Shown piece after piece: positions 18,579 through 28,640 of a stretch of 64,000 nucleotides of DNA. A program made the translations under genes and the position numbers. How positions within the stretch are numbered: position 1 is the first letter of the stretch; each line of letters starts with the position of its first letter. The stretch is from positions 42,995 to 106,994 of the forward strand of contig JAFZWA010000038.1 in the NCBI GenBank assembly GCA_017617525.1. The letters run 5' to 3'. The notes under the pieces are model-generated. The model was not told the DNA's origin, searched no databases, and saw nothing but the letters and a program-made list of their open reading frames with translations. The DNA is from Clostridiales bacterium. GTDB lineage: Bacteria; Bacillota; Clostridia; Saccharofermentanales; Saccharofermentanaceae.

Positions 18579-19670
18579 TCAAACGTTGAAACGGAAGAGA
18601 ACAACGTCTCCGTCCTTCATGACGTATTCCTTACCTTCGGATCTTACAAGACCCTTTTCCTTAGCTGCTGTATACGTACCACATGCCATCAGGTCATCAA
18701 AAGCTACGACCTCGGCACGGATGAATCCGCGCTCGAAATCCGAGTGGATCTTACCGGCAGCCTGAGGAGCCTTTGTTCCGTTCTTGATCGTCCAAGCACG
18801 AACTTCCTGCGGACCTGCTGTCAGGTAGGAGATGAGACCTAAGAGTTTATAGCTTGCCTGAATCATCTTATCAAGACCGGACTGGGAAAGACCGAGTTCT
18901 TCAAGGAACATAGCCTTTTCTTCCGGATCGAGCATCGCGATCTCTTCTTCGATCTTTGCGGAGATAACAACGCATTCCTCACCGGAGCGTGCGGCGATCT
19001 CCTGAACTGTTTTTACATAATCGATGTCCGGGCTGGAGATATCGCTCTCTGCGATATTCGCAACGTAAAGGACCGGCTTCAGGGAAAGAAGAGCGAGGTC
19101 TTTTACGAATTCCATTTCTTCTTCGTCAAAGGTGAGGGACCTCGCCGGCTTTTCTTCTTCGAGAGTCTTGGCGATCCTCTCATAGCAGTCGAGTTCAGCC
19201 TGGAACTTCTTGTCGCCGCCTTTCATCATCTTTCTGACCTTGTCCAGTCGACGGTCCATGTATTCCATATCGGAAAGGATGAGTTCAAGTTCAATGGTTT
19301 CGATATCGCGCTTCGGGTTTGCTCCGCCGTCAACGTGAACGACATTGGAATCATCGAAGCAGCGAACTACGTGAACGATTGCGTCTACTTCACGGATGTT
19401 TGCGAGGAACTTGTTTCCAAGACCTTCGCCTTTGCTGGCGCCACGTACGAGACCCGCGATATCTACGAATTCGATAACAGCAGGTGTGTATTTTTCAGGA
19501 TTGTACATCTTGGCAAGTTCATCCAGACGGCTGTCCGGAACGGAAACAACGCCGACATTCGGCTCGATCGTGCAGAAAGGATAGTTTGCGGATTCTGCGC
19601 CGGCCTTTGTGATTGCGTTAAAAAGTGTGCTCTTGCCGACGTTCGGCAAACCAACGATACCAAGTTTCAT
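18579..19670 (-). CDS. ychF: YchF-type ribosome-associated ATPase (Obg-like)
   Basis: A 363-residue member of the Obg-related P-loop family that hydrolyses ATP rather than GTP and binds ribosomes. The G1 motif is GLPNVGKST (7-15), and [22 protein letters not shown] is the switch region. The specificity motif is NIAE instead of NKxD, as expected for ATP preference. The C-terminal TGS-like domain contains the [24 protein letters not shown] signature. It is a single gene on the minus strand with GAGG before the ATG and a TATAAT-like box (plus-strand ATTATA at 19720-19725). Confidence 0.97.
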   Translation of the reverse strand: MKLGIVGLPNVGKSTLFNAITKAGAESANYPFCTIEPNVGVVSVPDSRLDELAKMYNPEKYTPAVIEFVDIAGLVRGASKGEGLGNKFLANIREVDAIVHVVRCFDDSNVVHVDGGANPKRDIETIELELILSDMEYMDRRLDKVRKMMKGGDKKFQAELDCYERIAKTLEEEKPARSLTFDEEEMEFVKDLALLSLKPVLYVANIAESDISSPDIDYVKTVQEIAARSGEECVVISAKIEEEIAMLDPEEKAMFLEELGLSQSGLDKMIQASYKLLGLISYLTAGPQEVRAWTIKNGTKAPQAAGKIHSDFERGFIRAEVVAFDDLMACGTYTAAKEKGLVRSEGKEYVMKDGDVVLFRFNV

Positions 19671-19823
19671 GAAATGACCTCATCTCTATATATTTAGATT
19701 TATATATCAACAACGCCATATTATAGCACATTTCAAACTTTTGTCGTGATTTGTAGCAAAAAACAGCAGATATACAAAAAGGGGAAGAGTAAACTCGTGT
19801 AAATCCTATGCAGGAGGCACGAA

Positions 19824-21380
19824 ATGACGCAGATCTCTCCCAAAAACGCAAGAGTGAAGACCCTGTATCTTCAAGGGCTGGAAGGAATGGTCGCCGAAGT
19901 TGAGGCATCGATCTTCCCGGGACTTCCGAGCTTTGAAGTGGTGGGTCTTGGTGACTCCTCGATACGTGAAGCCAAAGAAAGAGTTCGTGCCAGTATCCGG
20001 TCCTGCGGATTTATATTCCCCAATCAGCGTCTTCTCGTAAATATCTCCCCGGCGTATCTGCATAAATCCGGATCCTCCTTCGACCTTGCGATCGCGATGG
20101 CGATCCTTCTCGCCACAGGTCAGGTGGAACAGCAGGTGAGAGATGTCGTGATATACGGTGAATTATCACTTACAGGTGAAGTCCGTCCCGTACCCGGAAG
20201 CGTTTCCCGTCTTTTATGCATGGAAAATGAGAATGAAAAAACCTGTATCGTTCCGAGAAAAGATATGGACGAAGCGTATCTTCTCGGTGTAAAAGTCAGA
20301 GGAGTCGAAACACTGATGGAAGCAATATCAGTTGTTTGCGGATACACAAATGAGGATGAGATCGATCCTTCGTATGAGTTAGATGAAGATCTCCCCGAAC
20401 CATCCGTCGATATATCGACATTAAGAGGACAGCCTGCCGCGCTGCGCGCGATCACTCTTGCGGCAGCTGGTTTTCATAATATGCTTCTTGTCGGATCTCC
20501 GGGTACAGGTAAGTCATTGTCCGCGCGGATACTTCAAGGTATCCTTCCTCCACTGACAAAAGAAGAAAAGATCGATCTTCTTCGTGTGGAAAGTTCTCTT
20601 ACGGTTTTGCCCAAGGAGAGCATTTCCTCAATGGAAAGGCCTTTCCGTTATGTTCATCACACATGTACCCCTTCGGCTATGGTCGGAGGTGGAAGAAATG
20701 CCGTTCCGGGAGAGATCTCACGAGCATTAAACGGGATATTGTTTTTAGATGAACTTCCGGAGTTTTCACCCAAAGTTCTGGATCTTCTTCGAGTACCGAT
20801 CGAAACCGGGGAGATGAAAGTATCCAGAAATAACTGTACCAATGTATTTCCGGCACGGTTTATGCTGATCGGTGCCATGAATCCGTGCAGATGCGGCAAG
20901 TGCCTGGAATCACCGTCAGAATGCACTTGTTCTCCATCCATGATCACTTCGTATCAGGGAAAGGTCAGCGGAGCCCTTTTGGATCGGATGGACATTTACT
21001 GCCCATTGAATCGCATCAGCGAAGATTCATTGCTCGAAACGATGAAAGGCGACTATTCTCCGGAAAGCCTGAAATGGAGAAATAGAGTGGAAGAGGTCTG
21101 GGACAGGCAGTTTGAGCGATGTAAAGATGCGGGCATCGCGGCGGTGAGAAACGGAGAATGCAGGGAGAACAATCTGGGAGAATTGTTCAGATTGGGTCAA
21201 AAAGAGATGGAATACGCAGCCATGGTTGCTCATCAAATGCAGCTTTCGGTTCGGGGGCTGCAGAGAATGGTCAGGCTTTCACGGACGATCGCGGATATGG
21301 ATGACGAACGGGACGTCAAAACCGAGCATATCGTGGAAGCCGTATCATTCCGCCTTCCTAACTGGGGAGAGAAGAAATAG
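19824..21380 (+). CDS. comM: YifB/ComM-family Mg chelatase-like AAA+ ATPase
   Basis: A 518-residue branch-migration helicase-like protein; ComM homologues assist integration of transforming DNA. The order is an N-terminal Lon-like S5 fold (about 1-170), a Mg-chelatase AAA+ module with Walker A GSPGTGKS near residue 224, Walker B ILFLDELPEF, a cysteine-rich insert CRCGKCLESPSECTC and a C-terminal helical domain (QLSVRGLQRMVRLSRTIADMD). The next gene is dprA, 24 bases downstream, a conserved DNA-uptake pairing. Confidence 0.93.
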   Translation: MTQISPKNARVKTLYLQGLEGMVAEVEASIFPGLPSFEVVGLGDSSIREAKERVRASIRSCGFIFPNQRLLVNISPAYLHKSGSSFDLAIAMAILLATGQVEQQVRDVVIYGELSLTGEVRPVPGSVSRLLCMENENEKTCIVPRKDMDEAYLLGVKVRGVETLMEAISVVCGYTNEDEIDPSYELDEDLPEPSVDISTLRGQPAALRAITLAAAGFHNMLLVGSPGTGKSLSARILQGILPPLTKEEKIDLLRVESSLTVLPKESISSMERPFRYVHHTCTPSAMVGGGRNAVPGEISRALNGILFLDELPEFSPKVLDLLRVPIETGEMKVSRNNCTNVFPARFMLIGAMNPCRCGKCLESPSECTCSPSMITSYQGKVSGALLDRMDIYCPLNRISEDSLLETMKGDYSPESLKWRNRVEEVWDRQFERCKDAGIAAVRNGECRENNLGELFRLGQKEMEYAAMVAHQMQLSVRGLQRMVRLSRTIADMDDERDVKTEHIVEAVSFRLPNWGEKK

Positions 21381-21404
21381 CGTATTTCGGGGAGGAGGTG
21401 TGGT

Positions 21405-22574
21405 ATGGATAGAAAACTGGCATCGGATTTGTTTTGCTCACTTCTTATGGCAAATCACATAATGTCCGGAAATCAGATACTGAGTACTATCTCAAGAGCA
21501 GGCATTGAAACGATTGAATCTTTCTGGAAGTCTCATGTGAATCTAATGAATGCCGATAATCTGTCCCCGGATCAGATCGACCGTTTCGAGAAATTCAGAG
21601 AAAGTGAAGTCTATACCAAGTTTGAAACATATGTAGACTATGTATCCGGTCATGGAATCGGATCTGTTGACCGACTGGATCCTGCATATCCCGGGTATAT
21701 GCAGAATCTTACCAATATGCCGCTTGTTCTATATTACAAGGGAGATATCACACTCCTTGATGAGAAGAAGTCACGTTTATGTATCGTAGGAACCAGAAGA
21801 CCGTCTGCATACGGAAGACGTGTGACGCGAGAGTTTTCCGAGATACTTTCCAGGCATGACCTTGTGATCGTCAGCGGGCTTGCCAGAGGTGTAGATACTC
21901 ATGCTCACGAAGGCTGCCTTTCGGCGGGAGGTAAAACGATCGCCGTGATGCCATGCGGTCTGGATCGCATTTATCCGAAAGAGAATCGAGACCTCTTCGA
22001 GAGAATTGCTAAGGAAGGTCTCCTTTTATCTGAACTGTTACCGGGACAGGATCCTGTTCGGAAGTATTTTCCTGCGAGAAACCGGATCCTTTCGGCAATA
22101 TCTGATTGTGTCCTGATCACAGAGGCAGGGAAAAACAGTGGAACACTTCATACCGCAAGTTTTGCCGCGGCGCAGGGAAGGGAAGTATTTGCGGTTCCGA
22201 GCATCATATATTCGGAAACTGCCGAAGGAAATCTATCACTACTTCGAGACGGAGCTTCCGTTGCGATCGAGCCCGAAGATATTCTTGCGTATCTTGCTAA
22301 AGCCGTATTCTTCCGGGAACTGGAAGAGATCAAAGACGTATATGATCGAAAAGTCCTGGAAAGTAAGATAAAGGAGGATCCTGATTCGATCACTTCCGAT
22401 GAAGTCAGACGGATCGTGATCGACTATCTGAGTTCCTGTGAGCATTCAGTTGATGAGATCGTAAGGGAAAGCGGGCTTCCATACAGATCCGTGATTAAGG
22501 AGCTCGGGAAGATGGAGCTTGAAGGTAGTGTGACTCGTGAACGGCAAAAATATGTTTTGACAATTCGCTTTTAA
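21405..22574 (+). CDS. dprA: DNA-processing protein DprA
   Basis: Loads RecA onto incoming single-stranded DNA during transformation. The 389-residue protein has an N-terminal SAM-like domain (1-75), a Rossmann domain with LCIVGTRRPSAYG, IVSGLARGVDTHAHEG and the GLDRIYPKENRDLF segment, and a C-terminal winged-helix domain (about 310-389; SVDEIVRESGLPYRSVIKEL). It starts at an ATG behind GGGGAGGAGG. The end of the gene contains the -35 box of the topA promoter. Competence genes are common in non-competent Clostridia, so this does not prove transformability. Confidence 0.94.
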   Translation: MDRKLASDLFCSLLMANHIMSGNQILSTISRAGIETIESFWKSHVNLMNADNLSPDQIDRFEKFRESEVYTKFETYVDYVSGHGIGSVDRLDPAYPGYMQNLTNMPLVLYYKGDITLLDEKKSRLCIVGTRRPSAYGRRVTREFSEILSRHDLVIVSGLARGVDTHAHEGCLSAGGKTIAVMPCGLDRIYPKENRDLFERIAKEGLLLSELLPGQDPVRKYFPARNRILSAISDCVLITEAGKNSGTLHTASFAAAQGREVFAVPSIIYSETAEGNLSLLRDGASVAIEPEDILAYLAKAVFFRELEEIKDVYDRKVLESKIKEDPDSITSDEVRRIVIDYLSSCEHSVDEIVRESGLPYRSVIKELGKMELEGSVTRERQKYVLTIRF

Positions 22575-22585
22575 TGAATTATATA
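22557..22585 (+). promoter_or_regulatory. Sigma-A promoter of topA
   Basis: TTGACA at 22557-22562, a 17-base spacer and TATATA at 22580-22585. The -35 box lies within the last codons of dprA, so topA can be expressed independently of comM-dprA. Confidence 0.75.
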
Positions 22586-22625
22586 TAATTACTGTCAAGA
22601 ATTTTCAACAGGAGTTTAGCCAGAC

Positions 22626-24830
22626 ATGAGCAAAAACCTAGTAATTGTAGAGTCCCCGGCGAAGGCGAAGACCATCGGCCGTTACTTGGGAAAAGAATAT
22701 AAGATCGCAGCTTCGGTAGGTCATATCAGAGATCTTCCGTCTTCGACCATGGGTGTCGATGTTCGCCGCGACTTCAAACCGACATACATCAACATGCGCG
22801 GAAAAGAAAAGGTCATCCGTGAACTTAAGGATCTTGCAGGTGCTGCGGATCGCGTATATATCGCAACGGACCCTGACCGCGAGGGTGAAGCTATTGCATG
22901 GCACATTGCAAAGGTCCTGAATATCGACCTTGATGATGATTGCCGTATCTCTTTTAACGAGATCACTGAGAAAGCGATCAAAAACGCGATCATGTCTCCG
23001 AGAAAGATCGATATCGATCTTGTTAACGCTCAGCAGGCCAGAAGAATTCTTGACAGACTTGTTGGTTACGAATTAAGCCCGCTCCTTTGGAGTAAGGTTC
23101 GTAAGGGCCTTTCCGCAGGACGTGTACAGTCTGTCGCGACAAAACTCGTTGTTGACAGAGAAAAAGAGATCGAAGCATTTGTTCCGGAAGAATATTGGAA
23201 CATCAACGCTGAACTGACACCGAAGGATGTCAGCTTCCCGTTCAAAGCCAGATACCATGGCGAGAAAAAGAACGGTAAGATCGAGAAGGTAAAGATCTCG
23301 AGTAAAGAAGAAACCGATGCTCTTCTTGCAAAGATCAAGAACGGCGACTATTCTGTCGATTCCGTGAAGAAGGGCAGAAAACACCGTCAGCCTTTTGCGC
23401 CGTTTACTACAAGTACACTGCAGCAGGAAGCTTCAAGAAGAATCAGCTTTACTTCCAGAAAGACAATGAGCGTTGCTCAGCAACTCTACGAAGGTGTTGA
23501 GATCAGCGGACAGGGTCAGGTCGCTCTGGTTTCCTATATCCGTACAGACTCCGTTCGTGTTTCTGATGAAGCGATGACGGCAGCAAGAAGACTGATCGCC
23601 GAGAAATATGGTGAGAAGTATCTGCCGAAGTCTCCGAGAAAGTATTCGAACAAGAACTCCGCTCAGGATGCTCACGAAGCGATCCGTCCGGCTCACTTTG
23701 AGCTTGATCCTGAGTCGATCCGTTCTTCTCTGAGTGTTGATCAGTACAGACTTTATAAGTTGATCTGGGATCGTTTCCTTGCTTCTCAGATGTCTTCCGC
23801 AGAAGTTGATACGGTATCCCTTGATGTAATCTGCCAGAACTCGATCTTCCGCGCTCAGGGCGAAACGATCCAGTTCCAGGGTTTCCTTGCCGCATACGCA
23901 GATGTTGCTGAAGAAACAGCTGATGACGACAAGAACGTGAAGGCGAAACTTCCGGATCTTACTGACGGACAGGCTCTTAACCTGATCGACATTAAGTCCG
24001 AACAGAAGTTTACGCTCCCGCCGGCGAGATTTACCGAAGCAACATTGATCAAGACTCTCGAAGAAAAGGGAATCGGTCGTCCGTCTACATACGCGCCGAC
24101 GATCTCCACGATCCTTGAGAGAAACTATATCGACAAGAAGGGTAAGATCATTTATCCGACAGAACTCGGTAAGGTCGTTACTTTGCTCCTGTCCGATAAC
24201 TTTACGGAGATCGTTGATGTTTCCTTTACGGCTGATATGGAGTCCAAGCTCGATGAGATCGAAGTCGGAAAGAAGGACTGGGTCAAGGTTCTCGGTGAGT
24301 TCTATCCGCCGTTCCATGAACTGATCCTCAAGGCAAGCTCTGATGTTTCCAAGGTAAAGATGGAAGAGAAGCAGACAGGCGAGAAGTGCCCTGACTGTGG
24401 CGGCGATCTGATCATCAAAGAAGGTCGTTACGGGCAGTTTGTCGCATGCTCTCACTTCCCGGAGTGCAAGTATACTCGTAATGTTGAAGTTACTGTTAAG
24501 GGATCCTGCCCGCTCTGTGGTTCGGGTCTTGTTTCACACCGCTCCAATAAGTACAAGGGTAGAGTCTTCTATACATGCGATAAGAAGGGTTCTGACGCAG
24601 AATGCGGCTTTATCAGCTGGTATCTGCCGGTAGAAGGACAGAAATGCGATACTTGCGGAAGCTACATGGTATGGAAGAGATTCCGTGGCCGTGCTTATCC
24701 GAAGTGCGCAAATCCGGAGTGCCCGAAGAATACAACAAAGAAGTCATCTAAGACAGATGATGAAGAAAAGCCGGCTAAAGAGAAGAAGAGCACAAAGAAA
24801 AAATCTTCGAAGACTGAGCAAGAGGCTTAA
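22626..24830 (+). CDS. topA: DNA topoisomerase I
   Basis: A type IA topoisomerase relaxing negative supercoils; 734 residues. The TOPRIM domain starts VIVESPAKAKTIGRYLG and contains DPDREGEAIAWHI. The catalytic tyrosine is Tyr304 in SYIRTDSVRVSDEA. GIGRPSTYAPTISTI is the conserved core segment. The C-terminus has three CxxC zinc ribbons (starting CPDCGG, CPLCGS and CDTCGS) and ends in a Lys/Ser-rich tail. The dprA-topA-trmFO order is typical of Bacillota, although codY and the hslUV genes often found next are absent. Confidence 0.97.
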   Translation: MSKNLVIVESPAKAKTIGRYLGKEYKIAASVGHIRDLPSSTMGVDVRRDFKPTYINMRGKEKVIRELKDLAGAADRVYIATDPDREGEAIAWHIAKVLNIDLDDDCRISFNEITEKAIKNAIMSPRKIDIDLVNAQQARRILDRLVGYELSPLLWSKVRKGLSAGRVQSVATKLVVDREKEIEAFVPEEYWNINAELTPKDVSFPFKARYHGEKKNGKIEKVKISSKEETDALLAKIKNGDYSVDSVKKGRKHRQPFAPFTTSTLQQEASRRISFTSRKTMSVAQQLYEGVEISGQGQVALVSYIRTDSVRVSDEAMTAARRLIAEKYGEKYLPKSPRKYSNKNSAQDAHEAIRPAHFELDPESIRSSLSVDQYRLYKLIWDRFLASQMSSAEVDTVSLDVICQNSIFRAQGETIQFQGFLAAYADVAEETADDDKNVKAKLPDLTDGQALNLIDIKSEQKFTLPPARFTEATLIKTLEEKGIGRPSTYAPTISTILERNYIDKKGKIIYPTELGKVVTLLLSDNFTEIVDVSFTADMESKLDEIEVGKKDWVKVLGEFYPPFHELILKASSDVSKVKMEEKQTGEKCPDCGGDLIIKEGRYGQFVACSHFPECKYTRNVEVTVKGSCPLCGSGLVSHRSNKYKGRVFYTCDKKGSDAECGFISWYLPVEGQKCDTCGSYMVWKRFRGRAYPKCANPECPKNTTKKSSKTDDEEKPAKEKKSTKKKSSKTEQEA

Positions 24831-24833
24831 TAT

Positions 24834-26165
24834 ATGGACGTTCCACAGATTACGATCATCGGGGCCGGTCTTGCGGGATCTGAAGCGGCGTATCAGGCAT
24901 CACGTCTTGGTGTGAAGGTACGTCTTTATGAGATGAAACCCGTAAGAAAAAGTCCTGCGCATCATAGTGATGGCTTTGCGGAACTCGTATGTAGCAATTC
25001 ACTCCGATCCAATCAGTTGGAAAACGGTGTCGGCCTTTTGAAGGAAGAACTCCGTATCCTCGGTTCTCTGATTATGAAATCCGCGGATAAGAGTCAGGTT
25101 CCTGCAGGCGGAGCTCTTGCCGTTGATCGTGAAGAATTTTCAGGCTTTATCACAAAGACGATCCTTGAAGATCCGAATATCGAAGTGATCTACGATGAGA
25201 TCCACAGTATTCCGGATGACGGTATCGTTGTTATAGCGACCGGACCTCTTACTGATGGTGATCTTTATGACAGCATCATGGAAAAGATCGGTCATCAGGA
25301 CATGCACTTTTTCGATGCGGCTGCGCCGATCGTTACAGAGGCAAGTATCGACAGATCGATCTGCTTTGCTATGTCCCGCTATGGTAAAGGCGGAGATGAC
25401 TATCTGAACTGTCCGATGAATGAAGAGGAATATCGTCGCTTTTATGAGGCACTTACAACAGCGGAACTGGCTGATGTTAAGGGGTTTGATAAAGAAACCG
25501 TATTTGAGGGCTGTATGCCGATCGAAACGATGGCGAAGCGCGGCTATGATACGATGCGTTTCGGTCCTCTTAAGCCGGTCGGTCTGATCGATCCAAGAAC
25601 AGGAGAAGAACCGTACGCATGTGTTCAGCTCCGTCAGGATGACAGAAGTGCTTCGATCTATAACATCGTCGGATTTCAGACAAGACTTAAGTTCCCGGAA
25701 CAGAAAAGAGTGTTCCAGATGATACCGGGTCTTCAGAATGCAGAATTTTCCAGATATGGTGTCATGCACCGTAATACATATATCGAATCACCGAAACTCC
25801 TTTCGTCCGAATACCGGATGAAGGACGATCCGAAGGTATTCTTTGCCGGACAGATCACTGGTGTCGAAGGGTATATTGAATCTACGGCGTCCGGTTATCT
25901 GGCCGGATATTACGCCGCTCTTACCGCGCTTAAGAAAGACAGCCCGGTCATATTCTCCGCGGAGACCATGATCGGTGCCATGGCCGCTTATATTTCCGAT
26001 TGCAACGTAAAGCACTTCGCTCCGATGAATGCGAATTTCGGTCTGGTTGCTCCTCTGGGATACAAAGTTAAAGGAAAAAAGAAAGAGAAGAATATGGCGT
26101 ATGCCGAACGTGCACTTGCTGAAGTGCGCATCAACAACGAAAAGATGGAGATGTTAAGGAAATGA
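24834..26165 (+). CDS. trmFO: Methylenetetrahydrofolate-tRNA (uracil-5-)-methyltransferase TrmFO
   Basis: Makes 5-methyluridine at tRNA position 54 using methylenetetrahydrofolate and FADH2. Its length of 443 residues is typical. The FAD-binding start is ITIIGAGLAGSEAAYQ. CSNSLRSNQLENGVGLLKEE and YGVMHRNTYIESP are family signatures, and NCPMNEEEYRRFYEA carries the conserved cysteine. It begins 3 bases after the topA stop. The last codons overlap the next gene by 4 bases. Confidence 0.96.
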   Translation: MDVPQITIIGAGLAGSEAAYQASRLGVKVRLYEMKPVRKSPAHHSDGFAELVCSNSLRSNQLENGVGLLKEELRILGSLIMKSADKSQVPAGGALAVDREEFSGFITKTILEDPNIEVIYDEIHSIPDDGIVVIATGPLTDGDLYDSIMEKIGHQDMHFFDAAAPIVTEASIDRSICFAMSRYGKGGDDYLNCPMNEEEYRRFYEALTTAELADVKGFDKETVFEGCMPIETMAKRGYDTMRFGPLKPVGLIDPRTGEEPYACVQLRQDDRSASIYNIVGFQTRLKFPEQKRVFQMIPGLQNAEFSRYGVMHRNTYIESPKLLSSEYRMKDDPKVFFAGQITGVEGYIESTASGYLAGYYAALTALKKDSPVIFSAETMIGAMAAYISDCNVKHFAPMNANFGLVAPLGYKVKGKKKEKNMAYAERALAEVRINNEKMEMLRK

Positions 26166-27040
26166 ATCAACAGCCGCTGGTTTCAGGAGATTGGGATAAA
26201 GTAGAGAAGAAAAAGGGCTTTTTCCGCTCTTTTTTGAGAGACTATGGTAAAGTGTTCGGCGGTAACGCGTTTCTGCTTGTCGGAAACATGCTCGTTTTTG
26301 TTATCGCGCTTTGCGTGGTTATGCTGTTTGTTCCGATGGTCTTTCCTGTTTTCCTTCCCGATAAACTGAAGGAATATATCCTGGACACAGGACTTGTAGA
26401 AAAGTCTCTTGTCACGGACGAGTCGGTAAATAACATCTACTATCTCATGTGCATGATCGCTTCTTTCGCGCTTTGTGGTCTGGGACTTGTTACAAACGGT
26501 CCGTTCTGCTCAGCGATCAGCTATTACTTTAAGAATGTCCTGATCGGAGAGAATGACTTTAAGCCCGATATCAAGAAAGGTCTGAAAGATAACTGGAAGA
26601 GATCGATCGGCGCTTCGCTCATCTCCCTTGTTGTTACGATCGTTCTGATCTATAACATCGGTTTTTATCAGAGCGGAGCCATGTGGTCCGGAATGGCTGC
26701 AACGGCGGCAAAATCATTCTTTTTCTGCCTGCTTTCCTTCTGGTGCTGCATGCAGTTGTTCGTTTATCCTCTGATCGCGTGTGTTGAACTGTCGTTTAAG
26801 GATGTGTACAAAAACGCGGCCCTGATGGCAGTACAGAATTTCCCGATCGCGATCCTGGTATTCTTGATCCAGCTGATTCTTTTTATTGCTCTGCCGTTTA
26901 CGCTTGTATTCCAGTTTGGATCGACAGGTTATGCGCTGATGGTCATCTTTTATCTGCTGTTCTCGTTTGGATTTATCGCATACATCTCCATGTACTTGAC
27001 TTGGAAAGCCATTCAGAAGATCCTGAACAACAGCTTATAA
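26162..27040 (+). CDS. Polytopic membrane protein, possibly YesL/DUF624-like
   Basis: A 292-residue protein with about five to six hydrophobic segments (near 38-62, 95-118, 155-172, 185-210, 225-250 and 255-285). The last segments and a polar loop (FKPDIKKGLKDNWKRSIGASL) recall YesL/DUF624 membrane proteins that accompany sugar uptake systems, but it is longer and I am not sure of the family. The ATG overlaps the trmFO stop (ATGA), so translation is coupled. No transporter genes are near. Confidence 0.6.
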   Translation: MNQQPLVSGDWDKVEKKKGFFRSFLRDYGKVFGGNAFLLVGNMLVFVIALCVVMLFVPMVFPVFLPDKLKEYILDTGLVEKSLVTDESVNNIYYLMCMIASFALCGLGLVTNGPFCSAISYYFKNVLIGENDFKPDIKKGLKDNWKRSIGASLISLVVTIVLIYNIGFYQSGAMWSGMAATAAKSFFFCLLSFWCCMQLFVYPLIACVELSFKDVYKNAALMAVQNFPIAILVFLIQLILFIALPFTLVFQFGSTGYALMVIFYLLFSFGFIAYISMYLTWKAIQKILNNSL

Positions 27041-27073
27041 GCATTTAGTTGTTTCACATTTTTGATCTGTTAA

Positions 27074-27103
27074 TTGTACTTTTACATATAATTGCGATAA
27101 AAT
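27074..27103 (+). promoter_or_regulatory. Putative promoter of the FHA/PP2C/kinase operon
   Basis: TTGTAC at 27074-27079 and TAAAAT at 27098-27103 with an 18-base spacer, about 31 bases before the first gene. No other promoter-like sequence or terminator is apparent inside the five-gene run. Confidence 0.5.
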
Positions 27104-27134
27104 AGAAGATAATCTGTTTGTGAGGTATGTGTAA

Positions 27135-28640
27135 ATGATACAGTGTGAACGCGGTCATTTTTATGATGAGAATCGTTATAGCGGCTGCCCTTATTGCAGC
27201 CAGGTTTCCGTAGCTCCAAGAGCCGTAACTCCGCCGGTTGCTCCGAATATGGAGATTCCGACACCGTCTTGTGGTAAGACTGTTGCGGTTGAGGGCGTTG
27301 AAACTGCTCCATCCGTAGGTAAAACTGTAGCCATTGACATGCCTGTCGAACAATTCGCTCCGATCAATAAGACGGTTGCTATTTCCGAGCCACCGCTTGA
27401 TTTTCCGCCGGTAACACCGATTGCTCCGCCTGCTCCGGCATATGCACCAGCACCGGTTCAGGCTCCTGTAGCTCAGGCATATACACCTGCCCCGGCTCCG
27501 ATTCCGACACCTGCTGCTCCCGTAGCGCCCGCAGTTCCTGTGGCGGTAGCTCCGGTCGCTCCTGCTGTTTCGGTTCCGGAAGTACCTGCTCCGGTAGCGG
27601 CACCTGCTGCGGAAGCCCCGGCTCAGGCTCCTGTTCAGCCTGAGGTACCTTCTTATGCCGCTGATATGAATGCAGGCATTCCCTATAACGGAGTTTCTGA
27701 GACTCCCGAACGTATCCTCACCGAACAGATCTCGATCGATCTTCCGGTAACAGGTCTTGGTGTTTCTGATCACCCGAAGCCGATCATTCAAGAAGAAAAT
27801 TTCTATCAGTCCTCTCCGGACAGACCATACGCGGTTACCGGACTTGGAGTAAAGGAAAACCCGACTCCGATTCCAAACGATGTCGGTGCGACTTTCCCGA
27901 TCCCTTCTGATGGTGCCGGCGCTTCGACATCTGCTCAGCCGGGTCAGGCTGAAGCTGCTGCTTTTGCTGCATTTGCTTTCCCGGGCGGACCTATGCCGGG
28001 AATGGTTCCGGGTGTTCCGATGCCGGGTGCTCCTGTTGCGCCTTCCGCTCCTGCTGCTCCGGTAGTAGAGGAGGTTGTTGAAGAGAAGAGCCCTGAGGCT
28101 CCTGTTTCGGAAGCTGCTCCTGAGATCAAGGTTGAAGAATCCGTTCCTGAGATCCCTGTTCAGGAATCTGTTCCGGATTTCCCGGCAACAGATCCTGTTG
28201 ATGAGATTCCCGTAGATGCTCCGTCTCCGATCATTGAGGAGCCGAAGCCGGTTGATCCGAATGCGACAGTCGCGATGACTGAATCTGATATGGATTTCAT
28301 TCCGCGTGTACATGCAAGAGCTTTCCTCGTAGGCATTGACGGACCAATGACAGGCGCAAGTTATGTATTCCAGGAGTCCAGAGCGATCATCGGACGCCAG
28401 AAGAATTATGAGATCGCCCTGTTCCGTGATAATTCCGTATCCAGAAGTCCGCACGCGATCCTTACCTATAACAAGGACGCTCTTCGTTATGCAGTAGCTC
28501 CGGGTGATGTGGATAAGAAAGTATCCGTTAACGGTGCTTTTATCACGGAAGAGACAGAATTGAAGCTTTATGACGTGATCGGAGTCGGTCAGTCCAGATT
28601 GCTGTTCATTCCTGTTTGTAGTGAGAAGTTTGCATGGTAA
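27135..28640 (+). CDS. Zinc-ribbon and FHA-domain protein
   Basis: A 501-residue cytoplasmic phosphothreonine-binding protein. A zinc ribbon at the start has ligands Cys4, His8, Cys18 and Cys21. A long Pro/Ala/Val-rich disordered region (about 25-375) includes a duplicated VTGLGV...P-PI segment (about 200-250). The C-terminal FHA domain (about 395-490) has IIGRQKN, SVSRSPHAIL and VNG motifs, with conserved Gly-Arg, Ser and His positions. Four T-V-A-[VIM] motifs occur at Thr49, Thr64, Thr80 and Thr378, fitting the FHA pThr+3 preference. It overlaps the next gene by 7 bases. It could be a scaffold phosphorylated by the kinase at 31643; this is inference. Confidence 0.88.
   Translation: MIQCERGHFYDENRYSGCPYCSQVSVAPRAVTPPVAPNMEIPTPSCGKTVAVEGVETAPSVGKTVAIDMPVEQFAPINKTVAISEPPLDFPPVTPIAPPAPAYAPAPVQAPVAQAYTPAPAPIPTPAAPVAPAVPVAVAPVAPAVSVPEVPAPVAAPAAEAPAQAPVQPEVPSYAADMNAGIPYNGVSETPERILTEQISIDLPVTGLGVSDHPKPIIQEENFYQSSPDRPYAVTGLGVKENPTPIPNDVGATFPIPSDGAGASTSAQPGQAEAAAFAAFAFPGGPMPGMVPGVPMPGAPVAPSAPAAPVVEEVVEEKSPEAPVSEAAPEIKVEESVPEIPVQESVPDFPATDPVDEIPVDAPSPIIEEPKPVDPNATVAMTESDMDFIPRVHARAFLVGIDGPMTGASYVFQESRAIIGRQKNYEIALFRDNSVSRSPHAILTYNKDALRYAVAPGDVDKKVSVNGAFITEETELKLYDVIGVGQSRLLFIPVCSEKFAW

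Noticed and set aside
27400..28150. Pro/Ala repeats of the FHA protein as a possible tandem DNA repeat element
   Set aside because: The low complexity is at protein level with varied codons; there is no exact tandem DNA unit.
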